Counted from the stretch's first letter, positions 32,729-41,635 are shown. The stretch: 64,000 nt of DNA from Clostridiales bacterium (GCA_018376135.1 JAHABX010000019.1:6375-70374); one strand, 5' to 3'. The notes: a model not told the origin generated them from the letters alone. Program-made: numbers and translations.

Positions 32729-33652
32729 ATGAACTGTGAAGAGATTCTTTCGATTTTTCCAAATTACATACGCGGGCTTCTGAAGGAATGGAATGTGGAT
32801 ATGGAATGTCTGCGGGAGATCCGGATACGGGCGGGCAGGCAGGTGCTTGTGCTCTGCGGAGACCGGGAGTATGTATCCCGGAACACGGTGACGGCGGAGC
32901 AGGTACAGGAGACCCTTGCGTATCTGGGCAATTATTCGCTGTATGCCTATGAGGACGAGATACGGCAGGGATTTTTATCCCTTCCCGGAGGGCACAGGGT
33001 AGGTCTGGCAGGGAAGGGAGTCATAGAGAACCGGAGTATCCGGACCATGAGGGAGATCTCCTCCATGAATATAAGGTTTGCCCATGAGGTGAAGGGCTGC
33101 TCCGAAGAGCTGCTGCCCTTTTTATGGACGGACAGCGGCTTGCTGCATACGCTGATTGCATCGGCTCCCGGACACGGGAAGACCACGCTCCTTCGGGACT
33201 GTATCCGCCGGATCTCGGACGGGGATTCCCGTCACAGAGGGATGACGGTGGGTGTGGTGGATGAGCGTTCGGAGATCGCGGGAAGCTTCCGGGGACTTCC
33301 GGGAAATGACGTGGGGATGCGCACGGATGTGCTGGATACCTGTCCCAAGGCGGAGGGCATGATGATGCTGATCCGTTCCATGGCGCCGGAGGTCATAGCC
33401 GTGGATGAGATCGGGAGCAGAGAGGAGCTGATTGCCATGCAGTATGCCATGAACTGCGGCTGCGTGGTGCTGGCGACTGTACATGGAGGCAGTATGGAGG
33501 AGCTTATGGTAAAGCCGGTATTGAGAGAGATGATAGAAGGGAAGCTGTTTGAACGGTATGCGTTTCTGCAGCCGGGGCGGACGCCGGGACGGCTTGGACA
33601 GATCCTGGACGCAGAGGGACAGATCCTGTGGCAGAGGGAGCCGGTATGCTGA
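32729..33652 (+). CDS. spoIIIAA: Stage III sporulation protein AA, engulfment ATPase
   Basis: A 307-residue secretion-ATPase-like protein made in the mother cell; it powers the SpoIIIA-SpoIIQ channel that feeds the forespore. It has Walker A APGHGKTTLL, the VGVVDERSEIAG box and Walker B-like VIAVDEIGSREE. Start chosen at ATG 32729 after GGGAG; the open frame from 32681 begins in the terminator. First gene of the spoIIIA operon; a small CCTCA/TGAGG hairpin lies before it and no clear sigma-E promoter was found. Overlaps spoIIIAB by 7 bases. Confidence 0.94.
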   Translation: MNCEEILSIFPNYIRGLLKEWNVDMECLREIRIRAGRQVLVLCGDREYVSRNTVTAEQVQETLAYLGNYSLYAYEDEIRQGFLSLPGGHRVGLAGKGVIENRSIRTMREISSMNIRFAHEVKGCSEELLPFLWTDSGLLHTLIASAPGHGKTTLLRDCIRRISDGDSRHRGMTVGVVDERSEIAGSFRGLPGNDVGMRTDVLDTCPKAEGMMMLIRSMAPEVIAVDEIGSREELIAMQYAMNCGCVVLATVHGGSMEELMVKPVLREMIEGKLFERYAFLQPGRTPGRLGQILDAEGQILWQREPVC

Positions 33653-34164
33653 GGCTGACAGGTATGGTCTGCATCCTGTGCGGCAGTACGGGGCTTGGGC
33701 TTGCCTTTGCCAGGGATCTGGATCTGAGGATCGAGGAGCTGAATCAGCTTCGGCAGCTGATGCTTCTGCTTCGGGGGGAGATCCGGTATATGCATCAGCC
33801 GCTTCCGGAAGCATTTTTACATCTGGCGGCAGACAGCTTTGGCTGCTTTGGAGAATTTTTCCGGCAGACCGGGCAGGATCTCATACGAAGGGATGGTCAG
33901 ACCTCCGAGGAGATCTGGAAGAGAAACCTGAAGCAGTATGTCCCGGGGCTTCATATGACCGGGCAGGAACAGCGAGAGCTGGAAAAGCTGGGGAGTATGC
34001 TGGGATATCTGGATGTGGAGATGCAGCTGAATGCACTGGATTATTATCTGGAGCAGCTGAAGGTGTCTCTGGAGCAGGCGGCGGAAGCCGTGGGAAGCCG
34101 GCGGAAGCTGTATCAGTATCTGGGGGTACTGGGAGGCATGGCTCTGGTGATTCTGATATTCTGA
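33646..34164 (+). CDS. spoIIIAB: Stage III sporulation protein AB
   Basis: A 172-residue protein with a membrane segment at each end and a helical middle, resembling GspF-like factors of type II secretion and thought to link the ATPase to the channel. It shows LRGEIRYMHQPLPEAF and the long coiled helix EQLKVSLEQAAEAVGSRRKLYQYLGVLGG. Start ATG 33646 (GAGGGAG upstream) overlaps the spoIIIAA stop; an in-frame GTG at 33628 is less likely. Confidence 0.92.
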   Translation: MLRLTGMVCILCGSTGLGLAFARDLDLRIEELNQLRQLMLLLRGEIRYMHQPLPEAFLHLAADSFGCFGEFFRQTGQDLIRRDGQTSEEIWKRNLKQYVPGLHMTGQEQRELEKLGSMLGYLDVEMQLNALDYYLEQLKVSLEQAAEAVGSRRKLYQYLGVLGGMALVILIF

Positions 34165-34190
34165 GAAAAGGGAGGAAAGCAGGAGCGGAT

Positions 34191-34385
34191 ATGAGTGTGA
34201 CTTTGATATTTAAGATTGCGGCAGTTGGGATTCTGGTCTCAGTGCTCTCCCAGGTCTTAAAGCACAGCGGCAGGGAGGAGCAGGCATTTCTGACAAGTCT
34301 GGCAGGACTTTTGATCGTGCTGTTCTGGATTATTCCATATGTATATGAACTGTTCCAGACCATGCAGCAGCTCTTTTTGTTATAA
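34191..34385 (+). CDS. spoIIIAC: Stage III sporulation protein AC
   Basis: A 64-residue protein with two membrane segments (IFKIAAVGILVSVLSQVL and LLIVLFWIIPYVYELF) around HSGREEQAF. Essential small membrane part of the SpoIIIA complex. Start ATG 34191, shortly after GGAGGAAAGCAGGAG. The longer open frame that contains it from 33549 is non-coding upstream of this ATG. Confidence 0.92.
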   Translation: MSVTLIFKIAAVGILVSVLSQVLKHSGREEQAFLTSLAGLLIVLFWIIPYVYELFQTMQQLFLL

Positions 34386-34397
34386 GGGGGTGGGAAT

Positions 34398-34781
34398 ATG
34401 GTTCAGATTGCCATGATCGGCATTGCGGGCATTCTGATGGCGCTGCAGCTGAAGGCGATGAAGCCGGAGTATTCTGCCTATCTGTGTCTGGGGGTCAGTC
34501 TTCTGATCTTTACCTGTGTGGCAGATAAGCTGACCGTGATCCTGGACGGGATGGAGGCGGTGCAGAACTGTCTTCCGCTGAATGTGGGGTATATCCAGAC
34601 TTTGATGAAGATCGTCGGTATTACCTATATTGCGGAATTTGCATCGGATCTTTGCAAGGATGCGGGGTATCAGACGATCGCGGGGCAGATCCAGATCTTC
34701 GGCAAGCTGTCGGTGCTGGCGGTCAGTATCCCGATCCTGACTGCGCTTCTGGATACGATCCAGACATTTCTCGGAGGATGA
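34398..34781 (+). CDS. spoIIIAD: Stage III sporulation protein AD
   Basis: A 127-residue protein with about four membrane segments and the conserved MKIVGITYIAEFASDLCKDAG. Related to SpoIIIAC and part of the same membrane platform. GGGGGTGG precedes the ATG; 12 bases separate it from spoIIIAC. Confidence 0.93.
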   Translation: MVQIAMIGIAGILMALQLKAMKPEYSAYLCLGVSLLIFTCVADKLTVILDGMEAVQNCLPLNVGYIQTLMKIVGITYIAEFASDLCKDAGYQTIAGQIQIFGKLSVLAVSIPILTALLDTIQTFLGG

Positions 34782-34797
34782 AGGGGAGGCAGGAACG

Positions 34798-35829
34798 ATG
34801 GAAGAGATCGATTTTGGGGAGATCCAGCGGGTATTGGATGAGATACTGGGGACCGGTCTGGATTTTCAGCAGATGGTGAAGGCAGGATCGGAGGGGAGCG
34901 GACTGATCTCCTGGGAGAATGGACTGTCCCTTGTGAGGCGGATCTTTCTGGAGGAGCTGATGCTGCAGAAGCAGATGTGGATGCATATCCTGATCCTTGC
35001 CATTGCGGCTGCGGTGCTTCTGCATTTTGCGGATGTTTTCCAGAATAAGAGTGTTTCCCAGATCAGCTTCTGCATGATCTATATGATTCTGTTCCTTTTG
35101 CTGATGGCTTCCTTTAAAAGCAGTCTGGGGATAGCCAGGGAGGTCATGGATAATATGCGGGATTTCATGACGGTGCTGGCTCCCGCATATTTCCTGGCGC
35201 TGACACTGACCTCGTATCTGACCTCCGCCGGGATCTATTATGAATTCATACTCCTTTTGATCTCTGCCGTGCGGTGGTTTACCGAGAATTTTGTCCTGCC
35301 CTGCATTGAGATCTATGTACTTCTGATGCTGGTCAATTATCTGTCAAAGGAAGCGAGGCTGACCCGGTTTGCGGAGCTGACCTCCATGCTGGTGGGCTGG
35401 AGCCTGAAGGGAGCGCTGGCGCTGGTCACCGGCTTCCATATGATACAGGGGATCATATCTCCGGCAGCGGATGCGTTCCGGACGACCACCATCAGCAGAG
35501 GGATCGACCTGGTTCCGGGAGTGGGAGAGGTAAGCGGTTCTGTGACGGATCTGGTGCTTGGTTCTGCCATGCTGATCAAGAACGGGATCGGGGCGGCAGC
35601 GCTGATCGCTCTGATCTTTCTCTGTCTCATACCGCTGGTGAAGCTTCTGGTCATCATGGCGGCATATTATGTGCTGGCGGCAGTGCTCCAGCCGGTATCG
35701 GATGAGCGGATCACCGGATGCCTAACGGGGATGGGCAACGGAGTCCGGCTGTTGTTCCAGTCGGTGTTCACGGTGCTGGTCCTGTTTCTTCTGACCATTG
35801 CTCTGACCACAGCCATGACCGGACGATAG
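34798..35829 (+). CDS. spoIIIAE: Stage III sporulation protein AE
   Basis: A 343-residue polytopic membrane protein with about seven hydrophobic segments and the conserved LVPGVGEVSGSVTDLVLGSAMLIKNGIG. It is a core membrane component of the mother-cell-to-forespore channel. The B. subtilis protein is longer and starts with a cleaved signal peptide; here the N-terminus begins with a charged soluble segment (MEEIDFGEIQRVLDEI) and no signal is visible. GGGGAGGCAGG precedes the ATG. Confidence 0.93.
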   Translation: MEEIDFGEIQRVLDEILGTGLDFQQMVKAGSEGSGLISWENGLSLVRRIFLEELMLQKQMWMHILILAIAAAVLLHFADVFQNKSVSQISFCMIYMILFLLLMASFKSSLGIAREVMDNMRDFMTVLAPAYFLALTLTSYLTSAGIYYEFILLLISAVRWFTENFVLPCIEIYVLLMLVNYLSKEARLTRFAELTSMLVGWSLKGALALVTGFHMIQGIISPAADAFRTTTISRGIDLVPGVGEVSGSVTDLVLGSAMLIKNGIGAAALIALIFLCLIPLVKLLVIMAAYYVLAAVLQPVSDERITGCLTGMGNGVRLLFQSVFTVLVLFLLTIALTTAMTGR

Positions 35830-35840
35830 GGGGAAGCGTG

Positions 35841-36074
35841 ATGCAGGAAATTCTGGATATGGTCAGATATGTGGCGGTCTTTTATCTGCTGGAGCAGATG
35901 GTACTAAATCTGCTTCCGGGAAAAATATATGAGAAATACGTGCGGTTCTATCTGGGGCTCCTTCTGGTGCTGCTGCTTCTGCAGCCCATGTTCCGGATCT
36001 TCCGTCTGACAGAGCAGATGGATACAGAGGCATTGATGTATGAGCTTGAACAGGAGGTGGAGGAGCTTCGATGA
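35841..36074 (+). CDS. spoIIIAF: Stage III sporulation protein AF, short form
   Basis: A 77-residue protein with two membrane segments (VAVFYLLEQMVLNLL and FYLGLLLVLLLLQPMF) and a short acidic tail. SpoIIIAF of B. subtilis is about 200 residues and carries a soluble ring-building domain after the second helix; that domain is absent here. The gene stops four bases into the spoIIIAG start, so it looks whole rather than interrupted. Start ATG 35841 follows AGGGGGAAG; the frame upstream from 35718 belongs to spoIIIAE in another register. Confidence 0.85.
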   Translation: MQEILDMVRYVAVFYLLEQMVLNLLPGKIYEKYVRFYLGLLLVLLLLQPMFRIFRLTEQMDTEALMYELEQEVEELR

Positions 36075-36610
36075 GCAAAAAGGTAAAGGAATGGCTTGAA
36101 AAGCGAAAGCGCCCGGGAAAGGATCAGCTGCTGATCCTGGTTCTTCTGGGGCTTCTGCTGGCAGTGATCGCGATTCCCGTAGAGGATAGGGAAAAGCCTG
36201 CCGGTCAGAGTGTCCCCAAAGAGCAGGAAGAGGAGACCGCGCAGCAGCCGGAGACCGGATATGAGGCGCAGATGGAGCAGAAGCTGGAGGAGCTGCTGGG
36301 CAGTGTGGAGGGAGTGGGAGAGGTACGGGTGATGCTGACCTTTGAGGGAACAGGAGAGAAAAAGGTGGAGAAGGATCAGGCGTTTTCCGCGGATGAAAGC
36401 CGGGAGGAGACGGTCTACACGGAGAACGGGAGCAGCGAGCGCACCCCCTATGTGACCTCGGAGACCAATCCAAGGGTGGAAGGAGTTCTGATCATTGCAA
36501 AGGGCGGAGGAAACAGCCGGGTCAAACAGGAGATTCTGGAGGCGGCACAGGCATTATTTGGCATCGAGGCACATAAAATTAAAATAATGAAAATGGAGGG
36601 AACAAAGTGA
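36071..36610 (+). CDS. spoIIIAG: Stage III sporulation protein AG
   Basis: A 179-residue protein with one N-terminal membrane helix (QLLILVLLGLLLAVIAI) and a ring-building-motif domain (about 70-175; KLEELLGSVEGVGEVRVMLTFEG, VEGVLIIAKGG). SpoIIIAG forms a large ring in the intermembrane space. The ATG overlaps the spoIIIAF stop, and its own stop overlaps the spoIIIAH start. Confidence 0.93.
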   Translation: MSKKVKEWLEKRKRPGKDQLLILVLLGLLLAVIAIPVEDREKPAGQSVPKEQEEETAQQPETGYEAQMEQKLEELLGSVEGVGEVRVMLTFEGTGEKKVEKDQAFSADESREETVYTENGSSERTPYVTSETNPRVEGVLIIAKGGGNSRVKQEILEAAQALFGIEAHKIKIMKMEGTK

Positions 36611-37275
36611 AGCAATTATTAAAAAAACCCGTATTTAAGAAAAATCAGATGATCATCACAGCGCTTGCCGCCATGATCGCAGTTGCCGGTTATCTGAACT
36701 ATTCAGGAACCAGGCTGGATGAATCCATGCTGAGCGCCAACAGCTCGGCGGTTGAGGATCTGGAGGACGGAAGTCTGGCAGAGGATATTTCGGCGGAGGA
36801 TGTGTATGCCCAGACCGGAGAGACGGACGATTACGCGGATATTGAGAGCCTGGATGAGGACGTGGCAGAGACCGGCGAGAGCGTAGGAGAGACGGTCCTG
36901 GCGAACAGTACGGTGGGAGTCGGTTTGGTATCGGAGGCAAAGGTGACCAGGGAGCAGACCCGTTCCAGAAATAAAGAGATGCTGATGGAGCTGATCAACA
37001 GCACCAATATCACCGATGAGCAGAAGCAGGGAGCCATCAATGAGATGGTGGAGATGACCGACGTGGCGGAGAAGGAGCTGGCGGCAGAGACGCTTCTGGT
37101 GGCGCAGGGCTTTGACGAGGTGGTGGTCAGTATCTATGATGCCTGTGCGGATGTGGTGGTGAGCAGTACCCAGGTCAGTGATGCCCAGCGCGCGCAGATC
37201 GAGGATATCGTCAAGCGCAAGACGGGAATTGAAGCGGCAAATATTACGATCACACCGGTAACCGCATCGGAGTAG
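36607..37275 (+). CDS. spoIIIAH: Stage III sporulation protein AH
   Basis: A 222-residue protein with one membrane helix near residues 14-30, an acidic linker, and a YscJ/FliF-like domain (about 115-220; RSRNKEMLMELINSTNITDEQKQGAINEM). It pairs with forespore SpoIIQ across the septum. Last gene of the operon; the feo promoter begins 10 bases after the stop and no terminator is seen between. Confidence 0.94.
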   Translation: MKQLLKKPVFKKNQMIITALAAMIAVAGYLNYSGTRLDESMLSANSSAVEDLEDGSLAEDISAEDVYAQTGETDDYADIESLDEDVAETGESVGETVLANSTVGVGLVSEAKVTREQTRSRNKEMLMELINSTNITDEQKQGAINEMVEMTDVAEKELAAETLLVAQGFDEVVVSIYDACADVVVSSTQVSDAQRAQIEDIVKRKTGIEAANITITPVTASE

Positions 37276-37284
37276 AATTTGTTC

Positions 37285-37343
37285 TTGACAAAATAAGGTT
37301 CGTTCTATATAATGCAATTGATAATCATTATCAATTGCATTAT
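37285..37343 (+). promoter_or_regulatory. feo promoter with a 35-base Fur-type palindrome
   Basis: TTGACA (37285-37290) and TATAAT (37308-37313), spacer 17. A perfect palindrome with 17-base arms around C37326 spans 37309-37343, overlapping the -10 and start site. Its centre TTGATAATCATTATCAA contains the 7-1-7 Fur box TGATAATNATTATCA. Iron repression of feoAB follows. Confidence 0.9.
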
Positions 37344-37368
37344 TTTTGCAGACAGAGAGGATAGATAG

Positions 37369-37590
37369 ATGAAGCTGTACGAAGGACAAAAGGGAAGTAC
37401 CCTTCAGGTTGTTCATATGGATCTTCCGATTCAGACGGAGCGCCGTCTGGAGGTGCTGGGAATGCTGGAGGGCACGAAGATCACGGTGGTGAACCGTAAG
37501 AAGAAAGGCGCCATGATCATCAAGATACGGGGCACGCGGTTTGCAGTCGGACAGGATATTACGGAACACATCGAGGTGAAGGCAGTATGA
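37369..37590 (+). CDS. feoA: Ferrous iron transport protein A
   Basis: A 73-residue SH3-like FeoA domain protein (QTERRLEVLGMLEGTKITVV, GTRFAVGQDITEHIEV). FeoA assists or regulates the FeoB pore. Behind the Fur-box promoter; overlaps feoB by four bases. Confidence 0.93.
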   Translation: MKLYEGQKGSTLQVVHMDLPIQTERRLEVLGMLEGTKITVVNRKKKGAMIIKIRGTRFAVGQDITEHIEVKAV

Positions 37591-39644
37591 ATACAAAGGA
37601 ATTGACCATTGGTTTCGTGGGAAATCCCAACTGTGGAAAGACCACGCTTTTTAATGCATATACAGGGGCGAACCTGAAGGTGGCGAACTGGCCGGGAGTA
37701 ACGGTGGAGAAGAAGGAAGGCGCCATGCGCTTTCACGACGAGACCTATCGGCTGGTGGATCTGCCGGGTACTTACAGTCTGACCTCCTATACGATGGAGG
37801 AGACGGTTACCAGACAGTACATACTCAGTGATGATGTGGATGTGATCGTGGATGTGGCGGACGCCTCCGCACTGGAGCGCAACCTTTATCTGACGCTTCA
37901 GCTGATCGAGCTGGGAAAGCCGGTGGTGCTGGCGCTGAACATGATGGATATCGTACAGGAGAGGGGAATGGAGATCGACCTTCACCGTCTGCCGGAGATG
38001 CTGGGAATCCCCTGTGTGCCGGTATCTGCCAGAAGACAGAGCGGGCTGGAGATCCTGATTCATACGGTAGCGCATCATAAGGATAAGGTGCAGGGTGAGA
38101 AGCTCATTCATCATCATGAGGATGAGGAGAGCCAGAGCAGACATAAGGATGTGGAGGATCATCACCGGAAATATGCCATGGTCTATACGGATGAGGTGGA
38201 GGACCGGATCGATGAGATCGCCGCAAGACTTGAGGCGGCGTATCCGGGGCTTGAGAATCTCAGGTGGCATGCCATCAAGATTCTGGAGAATGACCAGGAG
38301 CTGACGGAAAAGTATCCTCTGGATTTTTCCGATATTCTGGATAAGGACTACGAGAAGGAGATCATTAACCAGAAGTTTGCTTTTATAGAAGAGATCATAG
38401 GAGAGTGTGTGGCGAACCGCAGCAGGAAGGCGGAAGCCACCGATCGTACAGACCGCATCCTGACCCATCCGGTGCTGGGACTCCCGGTCTTCCTGCTGAT
38501 CATGGCAGGTGTGTTTTTCCTGACCTTTACGGTGGGCGACTGGCTGAAGGGCTACTTTGAGATTGCGCTGGAATGGCTGACAGGCGTTACGGTATCCGGT
38601 CTTCTGGCTGTGGGAGCGGGAGATATGCTGATCTCCCTGATCGCAGACGGTATTATTGCCGGAGTAGGCGGGATCCTGACCTTTCTTCCCAATATTTTCA
38701 TCCTGTTCCTTGCACTTGCCTTTCTGGAGGACAGCGGTTACATGGCAAGAGTTGCCTATGTGATGGACGGGATCATGGGAAAGATCGGTCTTTCGGGAAG
38801 AGCCTTTCTTCCCATGCTGCTGGGCTTTGGCTGTACGGTTCCGGCGGTCATGGCGTCCCGTGTGCTGGAGAACCGGAAGGACCGGATGAAGACGATTTTG
38901 ATCACCCCGTTTATGTCCTGCAGTGCAAGGCTCCCGATCTATGTGTTGTTCTCGGAGCTGTTCTTTGGAGACCGCGCCATGATTGCGGCATTTTCCATGT
39001 ACGTTCTGGGACTGGTCATTGCGATTCTGGCAGCGTTCGTGCTGAAGCTGGCGGATAAGAAGAAGGATGGAAATATGCTCCTGATCGAGCTTCCGGAATA
39101 TAAGACGCCCAATGCCCACACCATCCGGGTGTATGTATGGGAGAAGGTAAAGGATTACCTGTCCAAGGCGGGAACCACGATCTTCATTGCGTCTATCATT
39201 ATGTGGGTAGTTATGAATCTGGGAGCAGGCGGCTTCACAACGGATATGGATCAGAGCTTCGGCGCAGCTATCGGAAAGGTGCTGGTTCCGGTATTTGCCC
39301 CCATTGGTCTTGGCTACTGGCAGATCATCCTGGCGCTGATCTCCGGAGTTGCGGCAAAGGAGGTTGTGGTATCCAGCTGTTCCGTTCTGTTCGGCATTGG
39401 AAATGTGACCACGGAAGCAGGGATGCAGAGCCTGTCCGCCCTGCTGGGAAGCATGGGCTTTGGCGCACTCAACGCTTATGTGCTGATGGTATTCAGCCTG
39501 CTCTACGTACCCTGTCTTGCGGCGGTGGCGACGATCAAAAGAGAGACCGGCAGCTGGAGATGGACCCTGGGTATGGCTGTATTCCAGCTTTTGACCGCAT
39601 GGGCGGTATCCTTTGTGATCTTCCAGGTCGGTTCCCTGTGGTAA
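37587..39644 (+). CDS. feoB: Ferrous iron transport protein B
   Basis: A 685-residue Fe(II) transporter. The N-terminal GTPase shows G1 GNPNCGKTT, the G2 Thr in GVTVEKKEG, G3 DLPGTYSL and G4 NMMD. A helical spacer with a His/Asp/Glu-rich loop (HHHEDEESQSRHKD, about residue 170) follows, then about eight membrane helices with GFGCTVPAVMASR and the second gate AAKEVVVSSCSVLFG. Translation is coupled to feoA. Expected to be made under iron limitation. Confidence 0.96.
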   Translation: MNTKELTIGFVGNPNCGKTTLFNAYTGANLKVANWPGVTVEKKEGAMRFHDETYRLVDLPGTYSLTSYTMEETVTRQYILSDDVDVIVDVADASALERNLYLTLQLIELGKPVVLALNMMDIVQERGMEIDLHRLPEMLGIPCVPVSARRQSGLEILIHTVAHHKDKVQGEKLIHHHEDEESQSRHKDVEDHHRKYAMVYTDEVEDRIDEIAARLEAAYPGLENLRWHAIKILENDQELTEKYPLDFSDILDKDYEKEIINQKFAFIEEIIGECVANRSRKAEATDRTDRILTHPVLGLPVFLLIMAGVFFLTFTVGDWLKGYFEIALEWLTGVTVSGLLAVGAGDMLISLIADGIIAGVGGILTFLPNIFILFLALAFLEDSGYMARVAYVMDGIMGKIGLSGRAFLPMLLGFGCTVPAVMASRVLENRKDRMKTILITPFMSCSARLPIYVLFSELFFGDRAMIAAFSMYVLGLVIAILAAFVLKLADKKKDGNMLLIELPEYKTPNAHTIRVYVWEKVKDYLSKAGTTIFIASIIMWVVMNLGAGGFTTDMDQSFGAAIGKVLVPVFAPIGLGYWQIILALISGVAAKEVVVSSCSVLFGIGNVTTEAGMQSLSALLGSMGFGALNAYVLMVFSLLYVPCLAAVATIKRETGSWRWTLGMAVFQLLTAWAVSFVIFQVGSLW

Positions 39645-39657
39645 GGAGGAGTAAGAG

Positions 39658-39810
39658 ATGGCAGCAACGATCATTCTTGTGGTATTGATTAGCGCATACA
39701 GCCTCTGGATACTGCATAAAAAATATAAGGACGCGAAGAAGGGAAAGTTCTGCAGCTGCGGCTGTCAGGACTGTCCGTCCAAATGTCATGAGTTTCAGGA
39801 AGAAAAATAG
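39658..39810 (+). CDS. FeoB-associated Cys-rich membrane protein
   Basis: A 50-residue protein starting at ATG 39658 after AAGGAGGAG. It has one N-terminal membrane helix (TIILVVLISAYSLWIL), a basic patch and a Cys cluster (CSCGCQDCPSKCH). This matches the small FeoB-associated family found after feoB in Firmicutes, presumed to handle iron at the inner face. Function inferred from family and place. Confidence 0.9.
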   Translation: MAATIILVVLISAYSLWILHKKYKDAKKGKFCSCGCQDCPSKCHEFQEEK

Positions 39811-39837
39811 AGACGATTGATACGATTGGAGGTAACA

Positions 39838-40491
39838 TTGTGCAGGCAAAGAACCCGCGTTAATTATCGCCGTTTAGGCTGCCTGTTGTTGACTTCTTTC
39901 CTGCTATGGGCACTGCCCGGCTGTGGGAATGATGCCTCCGCACCAGAGTTTCCACCCGCAGTGGAGACAGTGCAGGCGGTGGCGGAGGAGCTGCGCTGGG
40001 ATTTGAATCCTGAGGAGACGCAGTCATGGGCGGAGGATCAGATTCTCTATGCCTTCAAGACCGGGGATCAGACGAGCGCTTCGGTTTCCTGTGCTTTGGT
40101 AGAGGGGAAACGCGTCTTAATGGTAAACTGTGTTGCTGCGCTCCTTCCAGATAAGCCACAATTTGCCTGGGAGGACTGGAAGGATGCCATGACTCTGGCA
40201 GAGAAACTGTACGGCGGTTTTTCCGAGGGTGAGCTCTATCAAACCATATCCGAGCAGAATATACCGGAGTCTGAGATTCCGCCGGCGGGACTCGATACGC
40301 CCACAGGGCAGGAAGCCCTTAACTGGGAAGTGGAGCTTCCATCGGGATACGGAAGAGCCCGGTGGTCGATCAGCGCCGGCACTGTGGAGAAAAACTTCCC
40401 ATCTCCCGTCATTCGTGACTGGCGGATGATCTTCAGCATTTCGCTCTATGAGTCCAGGGAGGCGTATGAGAGCATGGGCGCAGTTTCTTAG
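39838..40491 (+). CDS. Hypothetical lipoprotein
   Basis: A 217-residue exported protein with a lipoprotein signal: Arg-rich start, hydrophobic core and lipobox ALPGC near residue 29. No family recognised; the mature part is acidic with several Trp. The open frame begins at TTG 39817, but GGAGGT at 39828-39833 before TTG 39838 fixes the start. It could be co-transcribed with feoB. Its stop touches the beginning of the decayed transposase. Confidence 0.6.
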   Translation: MCRQRTRVNYRRLGCLLLTSFLLWALPGCGNDASAPEFPPAVETVQAVAEELRWDLNPEETQSWAEDQILYAFKTGDQTSASVSCALVEGKRVLMVNCVAALLPDKPQFAWEDWKDAMTLAEKLYGGFSEGELYQTISEQNIPESEIPPAGLDTPTGQEALNWEVELPSGYGRARWSISAGTVEKNFPSPVIRDWRMIFSISLYESREAYESMGAVS

Positions 40492-41349
40492 TGTACGCCT
40501 GTTTTGTGACCGCCTGTGGCAGTCTGGTTTTGCCATTAAATCAGGAGACCATACAGCTTCTGAACAGGGAATGCCTGCAGGATTTTTCTGTCACTTCAGA
40601 ATCAAGAACTCAGGATTTACAGAATATAGTCCGGTTTTTAGAAAACCGATGTCAGATAGACAACACCGTTTTTGTCCATGGACGAGGAAAAAGGAAAAGC
40701 AAAAACCAACGGTATTTAGAACTTTTCCGCAGATTTCTTGAACGACAGAGCATCTATGACTGGCATACGGCAAGCTTTCAGGGAAGAAATAATTATTGTA
40801 AAACAGATCCGGATGCAACCTTTATGCACATGAAAGATGACCATATGAGAAATGCACAGTTAAAGCCCGGGTATAATGTACAGATTGCAGTAGACAGTGA
40901 ATATATCGTAGCAGCAGATATTTTTCAGGATCGAAATGATGTCTGGACATTAGTTCCTTTTTTAAAGACAATGGAAACGAATCTGGGTTTCCGCTATCCG
41001 AGTGTAACGGCTGATTCGGGATATGAAAGTGAAGAAGCAGACACATATATTTGCCATGCCGGGAAATCCCTGTCCCCCTTTTTATCAAAAAGCAGAAAAG
41101 CAGGAGCGGGTATGAATCGGAAGCAACCGTTTACGAATGTGAAGACTGCAGTAGATGTGCTTATAAAGAAAAATGTACCAAAGCAAAAGGAAACAAGCGG
41201 TTATATATTTCAAAAAGCTTTTTGGAAAAACCAGGGTAAAACTGGAGATTGTTTTGCTGTGTATGGGATACAACATCGATAAACTGCATGCAAAAATCCA
41301 AAGGGAACGCACTGGAAGTCATCTTTTTCCAGTAAAAGAGACCGCTTAA
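40491..41349 (+). pseudogene. Decayed IS1182-family transposase
   Basis: Recognisable parts of a DDE transposase: FVHGRGKRKSKNQRY, YCKTDPDATFMHMKDDHMRNAQLKPGYNVQ, TADSGYESEE, then after a deletion CHAGKSLSPF, a change of frame near 41105 to YESEATVYECEDCSRCAYKEKCTKAKGN, another deletion, and the C-terminal IDKLHAKIQRERTGSHL in a third register. The N-terminal third is gone. Not functional. It marks a past insertion directly after the lipoprotein gene. Confidence 0.85.
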
Positions 41350-41384
41350 AAAATAAGAAAAACAAAGTATTATTAAAGTACGCC

Positions 41385-41433
41385 AAAAATCCGGAAGGAT
41401 TCCTGAAACAAAAGGATTCCATCCGGATTTTTT
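41385..41433 (+). terminator. Hairpin with T-run after the transposase relic
   Basis: AAAAATCCGGA (41385-41395) pairs with TCCGGATTTTT (41422-41432), followed by further T. Confidence 0.6.
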
Positions 41434-41437
41434 CATA

Positions 41438-41462
41438 GATAGAGCGAGAGTATCGCTCTATC
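41438..41462. repeat. Perfect 10-bp palindrome, possible IS end
   Basis: GATAGAGCGA and TCGCTCTATC with loop GAGTA, 90 bases after the relic; may be a terminal repeat of the old element. Confidence 0.4.
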
Positions 41463-41515
41463 ATCTAATCAGATGATTTTGCAACACCCTCATTCTTTTT
41501 TGCGTTAATAAAGTG

Positions 41516-41635
41516 ATGAATAGAATCGAACCTGTCACAATATATGCTGAAATGCAAATGGAATGCCAGTTAGCCGCTTATATCGACAGGTTAGCAGAAG
41601 TACAAGCATTGAAAGAAGATGGAATTGAAAAATAA
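41516..41635 (+). CDS. Possible 39-residue ORF, perhaps a fragment
   Basis: MNRIEPVTIYAEMQMECQLA... from ATG 41516 to TAA. No family recognised and only weak ribosome site. It lies in the AT-rich gap between the transposase relic and the next gene, and could be the tail of a lost accessory gene. Confidence 0.25.
   Translation: MNRIEPVTIYAEMQMECQLAAYIDRLAEVQALKEDGIEK

Noticed and set aside
33549..34190. Long frame leading into spoIIIAC
   Set aside because: Only the last 64 codons match a protein family; upstream lies under spoIIIAA and spoIIIAB.
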